In this document: positions 44,028-52,497 of the stretch, piece by piece
Position numbering within the stretch: position 1 is the stretch's first letter
Layout of the letters: each line of letters opens with the position of its first letter
Origin: Vitrella brassicaformis
Lineage: Eukaryota; Sar; Vitrellaceae
Reading direction: 5' to 3'
DNA: 52,497 bases
Assembly: GCA_001179505.1 (NCBI GenBank)
Contig: CDMY01000505.1
Span: 10,586-63,082, forward strand
Notes under the pieces: generated by a model
Databases searched by the model: none
The model's input: the letters and a program-made list of their open reading frames with translations, nothing else
Told to the model about the DNA's origin: nothing
Program-made: the position numbers and the translations under genes

Positions 44028-44831
44028 TCACTCGTCGGGCATCCTGCCTTTGGGTGCGATTTCCGTGAGCAAGTGGTGGAGTAGCAGGTCGGAGAAGGCC
44101 ACATCGGACAGATTGCGGGGGGCGGGCCGCCCACACGCCTCAGACAACGCATACGCTATCTCGTGCTTGCACTGACACACACACACGGGAGGGGAGGGAG
44201 GTGGATGGGCGAATGGTCTTGTGAGCTTACGACGAGTTGCTCTTGGTGGCGGTGGACGGGCCCGCCCTGGTCGGGGCCTGACAGACAGCAACAGAAAGCA
44301 CACCCACGCACACACATAAATACGTAGAGTCCATGCGGCGACTGCCCTGTGCCCTCACAGAAGACATGCGTGCATACGTACATGTGCAGAAGTGCCGCAT
44401 GACCAGGTACACTACATCCTCCCTCTCGGTGCCCTGCACCTGCACACACACACGTGAACAGCAACAAATAGATGGATGGTGGATGCCATGGATGCAGCCA
44501 AGCCATCCGACCCATTCGTCCCATGCCATCCTCAGCCACCCACCCTCCCATCCCGCCCACCAGTGCGAATGTGCGTCCAGATGCGCTGCGGAAGAGGGTG
44601 ATTTTGTCCCTGTCGATGATGGCAAGCGCCTTGCGCACACGCGTGTCGTCAAAGGCAGCCAGGTGCGCCAGGGCCGCATCGCTCACTGAACACACAAACC
44701 GGCCATACAGCCATGGATCTTGGCCGGCAGATCCGTCCACAGTTTTGTGTACCTTGGCCTTTGGTGCGAATGTGCTGCAGTATGTGGTCGAATGACGCGT
44801 CCAACCGCTCAAAACCGTGGCGAGCCTGCAT
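44028..44831 (-). CDS. ZSWIM7: SWS1/ZSWIM7-type SWIM zinc-finger protein (Shu complex)
   Basis: SWS1 (ZSWIM7 in animals, Shu2 in yeast) partners with RAD51 paralogues and promotes RAD51 filament assembly in homologous recombination. Five exons, 44753-44831, 44561-44685, 44382-44439, 44231-44277 and 44028-44171, give 150 residues, close to human ZSWIM7 (140). The preceding strand segment KALAIIDRDKITLFRSASGR matches the family pattern of ALDLVDR...SPSGR. The SWIM motif CxCx(n)CxH is complete: FCTC, a spacer of 15 residues, then CKH. One Cys is split over the junction of exons 3 and 4, which supports the splice model. The C-terminal helix is ordinary. There is no other domain. It lies about 6 kb from the Srs2-like helicase, on the same strand. 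Confidence 0.88.
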
Positions 44832-44986
44832 CTGCCCGGCACGTTAATTCGCACGTTTACGTCTGGGGGCCGCTGGCTTGCGCGCGTCTTTTGCCCCGTG
44901 TGCAGGTGGGCTCACCTCTTGCGTTAATGTATGTATGTATGTATGTATGTGTGTGTCCTGCATTGAATGCATTAGTGTGCCTTGCG

Positions 44987-47900
44987 ATGGGTTCTACTTT
45001 GAGCAGCCACTCCAACACGGCATTCGTCAGAACATGTACGGGCGTCCGGAAGAGTGACGGGGCGCTGTGCTGCGCGGGGATATCTGCTGGCTGGCTGGCA
45101 TGTGATGTGTGGTGTGCGCCTTCATTGCAGGGGGCGACAAACAAGTTCGGAGCCTCATCCAGCAGTGGAGGTAGATTCACAAGAAGGCTTATGTTGTGAG
45201 TCTGTCTGTCCTCCACGTGGGTGTCATGTAGGATTGGAGGGTTTGAGTGTTGCATGTCCGTCGACCTGCTGCACCAGCTGCAGCGATCCCTCGACGCATC
45301 ACCCGCCCCAGTTGTGCCAGAGGAGGACATATGGCCCCCTGCCGCCTCGCCGGATGATAATTGCGAGTCGCCCCTGGACTTGTCTGTGTTCAGGACAACA
45401 TTCCAGACATTCGACCATGACTTCGATGGTGATTGAGGCTGGGGAGTTGCTGGGTGACGGTGGATGCCTCTGTGTGTGTGTGTGTGTGTGTGTGTGTCAT
45501 TTGTTTGTTGTGCGGCAGGTCTTGTTGATATGTTTGAGCTGCTTGGCTACGTCATCCTGTGGTCGGACACCACATGGCAGCAAAAGGGACACGGTCAGCG
45601 GAACAAGATATGGTGCTCATGTGCGTCTGTCTGGATCGATATATCTTGTGTGTGCGGCGGGCGTCTGTCAGCTCTCTTCCAGTGTGTCAACTTCGGCCGC
45701 AAGGACTTCCTCTCGCACAATGACGTCGCTTTCCTCGTACGCACGTCAGCAGCTGGGCGTTTCAAACCCTTCCAGCCATTCTTACGCGTTAAGGCCTGAG
45801 TGTGTGTTTGTGCAGGTAGGTCTGGTGCTCCGTTCCCTCAGCAAGTCGGTGCACCTGGACCCGCCGTATGATGACGACAGGACATACCCTTTCGCAGTCG
45901 CCAAACAGGTCAGTGAGTGAGCAACGGATAGCCCCCACACGATACACACATATGAGTCCACATAGACATGTCGCTGCCGGCCCAGCTTCTGGCCACGTAT
46001 GGCAGCCCCCACACGGTGTCTGATAGGGCTGGGTCTCTTCTCGTGAGGCCGTCGGTGGGCGGCAGTGTGGCCAAGGGGCCGCTGCAGATCACTGCCCTCA
46101 CACAGGAGGCATTCACTAAGGCGTAAGTAAGACGACACAGGGCATTGGTTGGCGATAGATATGCATACAGACATGTCTATCTGTGTACGGTGGGTATCTC
46201 CCGAATCATTCAGTTGGGATGAGGATGCGACGTGCCAGCAGCTGCGAACATTTGTCGACGACAATCTGGGTCTGTCAGTTCAGTCAATCACAAAGAGAGG
46301 ACAGGACACACACACGTTTGTCCCACTTCCACTCGTCCATCCATCGTCTGTGCGTGTCTGTCTGTCTGTCTGTGTGTTTAGTGAAGCCGCTGCCGATCTC
46401 TGTGGAGTCGGGTTTGGCCAAGGACATCAGGCTCGCAGAATACGACTGCCAAGAAAACCACACACAGGTGAGTGAGGTGGGCGGGTGGGTATCGATCGAT
46501 GATGCAATCAATGGCGTATTTATCGCCACATCTGATCTGTCTCCCTCCCCCGCGATGCGATGGATGAACCTGTGTGTAGTTGAAGCGTCTGAGCTCCAAA
46601 GTCGACAGGCTGCGCAGCGAGAGGGTGCAGAGAGATGAACAGCAGCAACAAAGGTACACACACATGCAAAAGCCTCGGAACGAACGAGGCCAGCCACTCT
46701 CTTTCATTGCCTGCCGGTTTGTTTGCATGTCCGTGTGTTTGCAGCTACGAGCTGCTGTTAACTGCGATCGATAGTGGTGTGGCCAAGCTGAGTCGTTCCA
46801 TCGACCTGCAGACCAAAGAGCTGCACCAACTCAACGAATCATACAACAAGGCAGGCAAACCCCATATTCACGCACACACGCATTGACCGACCATGTCTCG
46901 CTCCCTCTGTGTGTGAGTGTGTGTGTGTGTTGCGCAGACGTCCGAAGCCGACTTGGCTCAGAATCCGCGGAGTGCCAAGCACCACGCGCAGCTGCTGGCC
47001 TCCATACAAACCACCATCAAACACTTCAAGGTAGCAGATGGCACTACACACACACGTTGGCTGGCCTTGTGTCTCCGGTGTCTGTCTGATGGTGTGTGCG
47101 TGGGGGGGGGGGCTCCGTTCGTTCGTTCAGTCTACGTTTTATTACTGTGCGAGTCTGTTTGACAAGGTCGTGGCACTCACATATGACGGTGGGCGGGTGG
47201 GATGGGTAGCTTGACGACACCGGCAGGGCCGTTCGAACACTTTATCTGTCGCTATCCCTCCCTCTGTTCATGTGACGTGAACAGAGGGTTCCAAAGAGAG
47301 GGAAGATCTCTCCATCACAGTCAGTCAGGAAGCAAACAAGTGTGTGTCACCAAGAATCCATTCTTCTGTGCCTCCCCGCCTTGTTTGTTTGTGTCTCCCA
47401 TTCACTCCCCCAAGGTTGACTTGCGTTCCTCCGATCTGCCCTCCCCGCGGGACGACCCCACGCTGTCCCAGACACTGGCCCTCCTCAAGCAGCAGACAGA
47501 CACCTTGGCCTCCCTGCAGCAGAGCCTCGCCAAGCAGCCGACAGACGTCCTGGTGCCGCTCCCATCGCCCAAAGAGCAGCCGAGGAAGGCCAAGGCAGCC
47601 CAGCGACCGGCGCGGGGCAACGTGCTGCCGGTCATATCGCTGCCAGGCAGGGCGGGCAAGAGGGACGAGAGGGACACGCCTGTGGATGAGGAGGGGCGGG
47701 CTTGGGAGGGTGAGGGTGGTGGTGAGGGGCGGGGGGACGAGCAGAGGAAGGAGCGGTGGGTGATGGTGAGGGCGGCCTTTGACCCCCCCGCAGAATACGG
47801 GCCGAACATGCTCAAACTCAAGGCCGGCCAATACATCTATACGGTCGACCGGCCGGCCGCACACGCAAAGACAGACAGAGACACACACGATCGGATCCTG

Positions 47901-48078
47901 TTTGTGCCTATGGTATGTGTGTGACATTTGTTTGTGAATGGCTGGGCTGCAGGCGTCTGGTGGTGAGGGCGAGGAGTCCGGTGCAGAGGGGTGGTGGTAC
48001 GGGCAGACACAGGGTGGGACTGATGGGTGGTTTCCCTCATCCTACGTCAAGGAAATCACACAGCCACAGCACTCGTAA
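44987..48078 (+). CDS. N-myristoylation-signal, EF-hand, coiled-coil and SH3-domain protein
   Basis: Sixteen exons (44987-45053, 45131-45170, 45232-45428, 45519-45593, 45672-45736, 45816-45908, 45986-46122, 46214-46269, 46382-46467, 46580-46653, 46745-46850, 46938-47030, 47131-47188, 47285-47319, 47415-47912, 47953-48078) give 601 residues. The start MGSTLSSHSN fits N-myristoylation. An EF-hand loop DHDFDGLVDMFE (all acidic ligands present) spans an intron at its Gly. A helical coiled coil follows (LKRLSSKVDRLRSERV onward). A basic/acidic linker comes next, and the C-terminus is an SH3 domain: RAAFDPP, MLKLKAGQYIYTVDRP, GWWYGQ, GWFPSSYVKEI. The SH3 Trp and Pro/Tyr ligand-pocket residues are kept, with a long n-Src-like loop. 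The intron after 46850 uses a GC donor. The stop TAA lies in TCGTAAGT, a donor-like sequence, so one more exon is possible. It is probably a membrane-attached, calcium-responsive scaffold. Confidence 0.8.
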
Positions 48079-48637
48079 GTAATGGTATGGTGGATGAGGA
48101 GGGATCGGGAGGGGGGAGACAGACATGAACACATAAAGGGGTGGGCGGACTGATATATATGAGTCTTGTCGGTGAATGCGGTCTGGGAGTCAGCCAGCTG
48201 GTCTGTCTGTCTGCCTGCCTGCCTGTATGTGCGTGGCACGAGGGGTACTGTAGCAGCGACTAAGATTTACGAAAACCAAATGTGTCCGCACATGACAAGA
48301 CAATCCTGTCTGTCATCTCAGGCCTGCTGGAGTTTGCCTTGACTCCCCATAAAATGACCACTCATGAGCCACTTGCTTACTAACTTTACCCCTCCCTCCC
48401 TCCCTGCCACGGTCAGTCACATCACATTCAAGTGTATCTATCTACAGCCGCCAGCGCCATACTATCACTATACACACCATCCACCCAACCCTCCCTCTAG
48501 TAGTGCGAGCCTCTACAACCGGCCGGCTACGGGAAAACAAAACAACCACCAACACGCACACACGCACACACACGCGGATACAAACATTATGTATGTATAT
48601 ATTTATGTTTGTAGCCCCTGATGTACCGTCCGTCCGT
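48079..48637. other. Convergent intergenic region
   Basis: About 560 bases between the SH3 gene and the subtilase gene 3' ends. AT content is higher than around it, with CCTCCCTC and CACACG runs. No gene is seen. Confidence 0.5.
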
Positions 48638-51600
48638 CTACTGAGTCAGCTGATGACATGTGCTCTCTGTGCTGTTTGTGTCGTCTCTTTCGCAAGGGGT
48701 CTTGATGATTGAGGCCGGCGAGACGGTTGGGCTGGCTCCCCGTCTACGGAGAGGGGAGGGCTGCACCGGACGGGGGAAGGGAGAGTGGGCACATGACACG
48801 TAGCCACCTACACACGCACAGCCAGGTAGACAGACACCACACACAGAGAGGGTCAGTCCATCAGGCACTGACTGGGTGTGTCTGTGAGTGAGTAATTTAG
48901 TGAGTGAGTGGTGCATGTCTGTCGACTGACTGACCTTCATCAGATGTTCGTTTCCTGCTGAGGACGGTGATAGCGAGTAGTGCCATGCCGAGGAAGGGCA
49001 GGAGCATCACCAGAGCCACGACCCTCCCACTCACCAAGTAGGATGACTCGCTCTCATTCTCGTGCTGCTGCTGCTGCTGCTGGTGATGGTGGTGGTGGTG
49101 GTGGTTGTCAGCACGCTCAGTGGGCTTGAGGTCGTACGGCGTCTGAAGGAATATATGAAGGCAGGCAGCCACATACATGCAATCAATGCATAGGCAGCCA
49201 GGTAGGGTATACGCCGCATCGCATCCATCCATCGATGCCATCGATGGATGGGATGGGATGGGATGCACAGACGTGTGTTTGAGTGTGTCTTGTGGCTCAC
49301 TCACCTCCAGCCTTCTGTGTGGGGGCGGTTCGGCTGCCTCATGAGCCTGGTGGCCATATGCCGTGGCCACTGCAGTGGAGTTGTCTCCCCTTTGGTCTCC
49401 TCCACAGTCAGGCGGCCATGACCGGGTGGAAGTGTTGGACTCGCCGTCGTGCATGAGGCAGTCCAGGGCAGGGGACTGCTCATCCACACGACCGCCTGAC
49501 GAGTCCTGATGTGGGAACAGCACACAGGCACAATCATGGCGGCTAACTGCTGCAGGTGCGTGTGTGCCTCCCTCCCTGCCTCCCTCACTGCAGCGGGTGG
49601 CGGGGTGGAGTAGTGAATGGCACTCCGTAAGGCCTCCTGACATACACCACACCAACCGCACACATACGTACAGAAAGTATCAATGAGTCGCTTGGGTCAG
49701 TCAACTCACCCACGCATTCAGGTACCTACCTGTACAGCAGCTCGTGCGTTGACCATGCCGCCGTAAATCGTGCGGTTCTGTAGTGCCGGCAGTGGTGTGA
49801 GGGTCGACAGCAGCACGTTGCGGAAGGCCTCGATGTCCCCACTCAGCTGGGGGTAGGCCGACAGGGCCAACGCAGCCACGCCACACACGAAGGGCGCTGA
49901 CATTGACGTGCCGCTGTAATAGGCATACTTGCCCCATGTGATCGTCGAGAGGATCTGCTCGCCTGGCGCCCCCAGGTGGACCGTCTGCTTGCCGAAGTTG
50001 CTGTCCCACAGCAGCCCGCCGCTCTTGTCCACTGAGGCCACGTTGAGGATGTTTCGTATTTCCTCAGCGAAGGCCGCGGGGTACTGTTTGGTTGTGTCGA
50101 GGTCGATCATTTCGTTGCCCGCCGCCACCACAAACAGCTGCTTGGCCCAGGCCGATGAGCGAATGGCCTCCTCCAAGCCCCTGTCGTAGGGGCCGCCTCC
50201 CCAGCTGTTGCACGTGATGTCAGCTCCCATCACGATCGAGTAATCCAACGCACGAATCGCGTCAGACGTCCAGCCCTGCAGACAGACAGACAGAATAAAT
50301 GAATGAAGCTAAATGGATGCGATCGACACGATGGATGCGAATGAGAGCCCCTCTGTCTGTCCCCTCTGTCCTCTCCCCACTCAGCTCACGTACGGTAGTG
50401 GCGGATGGGTCGTTTTCGTCGGCTCCCATGAACTTGAGCGACATGACCTTGACACGCTCGTTGCCGACCACACCAGCTATCCCCCGGGCATTGTTGGGGA
50501 TGGCCCCGATGATACCCATCACATGAGTACCGTGGCCTGCACACACACACACACAGGTGCACAGGTGCGTCTAGACATGTGTGTGGGGACTGACTGACCG
50601 TCTGAGTCGTATGGGTCTCCATCATTATTCCTGAAGTCGTAGCCGTACACGTCGTCGATGTAGCCTGCAACCAATGCAGCACAACATACATACCATAAGC
50701 CAACTGTCCAGCTGGGTGCCTGCCATGCACAGGAGGGCGTTAACTCACCGTTGCCTGCAAAGACGCACACGCACATCCGCATCCATCCATCCATCGATGC
50801 ATCACTAACTCACTGTCTTGTATGTGGGATAGAAGCGTCAGTCTTTCTTTCTTGTCTCTGGCCTGGCCTTCCTCCTCACTCACTCACTCACCGTCATCAT
50901 CGACTCCCTCCTGCCCGTTCAGCTCCGGCTGGTTGACCCAGAGGGAGCCCTGCAGGTCAGGGTGGTGATAGTCCACACCGCTGTCAATGACGGCAACCAC
51001 GGGCACTTGTCTGTGGCGGGTCGGAACACTCGGCCTCTGCTGCTCCTGGGCAGCCTCTGATTCGTCCACCCGTGCGTGGGAGTATGCGCCAGCGGCCGAT
51101 GCGGCCATGACGCTCTCACCTGTCCGCTCCCCTCCCCCTCCCTCCCCTATTGCCTGTCGCTCTGCCTCATCTTTGGGCGGCATCGTGGCATCGTCACCCC
51201 TCAAGTTGGTGTCATCCGCCATCACGACGGCCTCTGTTTGGCCCATGTGGTGAGGATGACCATCGTAATGGCTGAGAATGTCCCAGGCTTCAGGGCCATC
51301 CACATCCATCATTGGGTGCTCCGCATTGTTGAGTGCCCACTGACGCGCATAGCCGGGGTCGTCAGGGCGCGCACCACCGGCGTGTGGGTGGACGGCCGTC
51401 GCTTCAGCCTGCGGGGGCCCGTGGGGCTCCACCAGCTCCACCTCACGACCGATGCGAGAGAGGGACCTGGTGCCACGTGGATGGCGATTGTGCGACAGAG
51501 GCCGCACAGCTTTGAGTTGTACGTCCCTCTCACACACTTCAACATCCAGATGGGCACGGATGGCGGTGCACAGGTTGTCGTGTTTCCACCGGCCGGGGTA

Positions 51601-52146
51601 GGACAGCACCTCTAGGCCAACGCCCTCCAGATAAGCCACCCTGGAGGCATCCACGTGCTCACCACTGGCATCGCTGGCTCTCCTCTCCCTCTCCCCCAAC
51701 ACTCCGAACCCACCGCTGGCGGCCAGCCGCCGTTGTCGGATGATTTCCTGCTTGTCGAGGAGCATGACGTGGCCGCCGCCCTCATGGTGCTCAACCAGGG
51801 CCGAGTGTTTGAGCAGGTGCTGCAGGCGTCGGTTCGGGCCCACAGAGGGCTGCCGCACCTTGACAATGGCCCGTGAAGGCGGCTGGTGGTCGAAGTGTGC
51901 AGCAGTGGACGTCACTTGGATGTTGAGGGCGAGTGAGAGACCGCAGATAAACAGCACCGGTGGCACCATGAATAGTATGTAGATACCGTTCGGCGGTGGG
52001 ACGTACGTATAGGGAGGGCACCTGGCAGCGCGAGAAAGGAAGCTTAGCGAACCGTTGTGTGGGTGTGGTGGGCAAGAATATAGCCCTCGGCCACCGACAG
52101 GGTCTTTGTCGTTGCACTGCTGCCTCGCCGTTGTCGGGGCAACCAT
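48638..52146 (-). CDS. Subtilisin-like serine protease (S8), type I membrane protein
   Basis: Eight exons: 50892-52146, 50749-50754, 50599-50664, 50394-50536, 49730-50275, 49305-49505, 48935-49142 and 48638-48807, 864 residues from the first ATG. A better start for secretion is the in-frame ATG at 51969 (MVPPVLFICGLSLALNIQ, a clear signal peptide), giving 805. A long prodomain region follows. The catalytic triad is visible: Asp in VVAVIDSGVDYHHPDL, His in GHGTHVMGI and Ser in SGTSMSAPF. The oxyanion Asn is in ITCNSWGGG, and the later AAGN motif is present. After the catalytic domain come an acidic linker, a His7-Gln6 run (49035-49105), one transmembrane helix (VVALVMLLPFLGMALLAITV) and a cytosolic tail of about 65 residues. 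Exon 2 is only six bases. It probably processes proteins in the secretory pathway or at the cell surface. Confidence 0.92.
50749..50754 (-). other. Six-nucleotide microexon of the subtilase gene
   Basis: The minus strand reads TTTGCAG|GCAACG|GTGAGTT, perfect acceptor and donor around six bases. Including it restores the DDDGNGYIDD calcium-loop sequence typical of subtilases; skipping it loses two residues, leaving DDDGYIDD, in frame. Confidence 0.85.
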
Positions 52147-52497
52147 CTGTTCGCCTGACAGCCGGGAGACGATTACCTCTATCGTCTGGTCGTACCCAAA
52201 ACCTCGTGGCCAGGTACTTTAATTTCAATTCGGGCGGGCACTAATAATTCGAAACCCGAAATCCCGAAACCCCAACCCCAAATTTTGCGGTCCGTTGCTT
52301 CTTGCGGTGGTCCCTCCCATCTCGTGTGGCTTTTCATTCTGGAAGTGGAGACTGAGTATGTTTGAGGCGAGGCCCTCCATCTCGTGTGATCAGCCAAGAG
52401 ACGACTACCTGTGTGACATCGTTTGGTACGTACACACACTCGAGGGGGACACAGAGGCGGGCCTGCAGGCAGACAGACACACCCCCCCCCCCCCCCC
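52147..52497. other. Upstream region of the subtilase, ending in poly-C at the window edge
   Basis: No gene is recognised. The window ends in a run of C (from about 52483), the complement of the poly-G that flanks the assembly gap at 11455, so another gap or hard-to-sequence tract may follow. Confidence 0.5.

Noticed and set aside
49035-49110. His/Gln run in the subtilase as a possible intron or repeat artefact
   Set aside because: It lies in phase between two good exon borders and is followed in frame by a clear membrane helix, so I keep it as coding.

Overview
This is nuclear DNA from a GC-rich, intron-rich eukaryote. Almost every gene is split by short introns (about 70-250 nt) with GT-AG or occasional GC-AG borders, the standard stop codons are used, and there are no operons, tRNAs, rRNAs or CRISPR arrays. 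Gene content (COQ2, VPS11, ARL1, ZSWIM7/SWS1, an LSD1-type amine oxidase, a LOG-type enzyme, a membrane subtilase), together with TG/CA-loaded introns and Ala/Pro/Gly-rich proteins, fits an alga-like alveolate. A chromerid such as Vitrella brassicaformis is my best guess, by inference only.

I rebuilt the exons by hand from splice borders. Where exon coordinates are listed, exon lengths and phases sum to whole codons unless stated. Layout: 1-1105 (-) coiled-coil protein cut by the window edge; 1559-3538 (-) DNAJB-type co-chaperone; 3872-6213 (+) COQ2-like prenyltransferase; 6602-8278 (+) PLOD-like glycosyltransferase without the dioxygenase domain; 8526-14869 (-) VPS11 with 26 exons and a 300-N gap in one intron; 15222-18865 (+) Pro-rich protein; 19157-20100 (-) coiled-coil protein; 20134-23770 (+) acidic low-complexity protein with an adaptor-ear motif; 24093-25799 (+) secreted/membrane ankyrin protein.

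25800-27628 is gene-poor and TG/CA-rich. 27629-28711 (-) is a small gene with a tandem exon-pair duplication, one copy broken by 8 bp. Then come 29054-32243 (+) LSD1-like amine oxidase; 33003-37880 (-) UvrD/Srs2-type helicase; 38263-39463 (-) ARL1; 39567-40534 (+) probable mitochondrial protein; 41384-43518 (+) LOG family; 44028-44831 (-) SWS1/ZSWIM7; 44987-48078 (+) EF-hand/coiled-coil/SH3 protein; 48638-52146 (-) type I membrane subtilase.

Functional themes, by inference: endosome and Golgi traffic (VPS11 with NPF motifs, ARL1, a possible AP-1/clathrin accessory) and homologous-recombination control (an Srs2-like helicase with a SUMO-interacting motif lies about 6 kb from SWS1, whose fungal orthologues are functionally linked). 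Strong candidates for a second look are the VPS11 NPF tail, the helicase SIM tail, the 6-nt microexon in the subtilase, the duplicated exon pair, UG-rich 3' splice sites, and a short motif shared by three gene-upstream regions.
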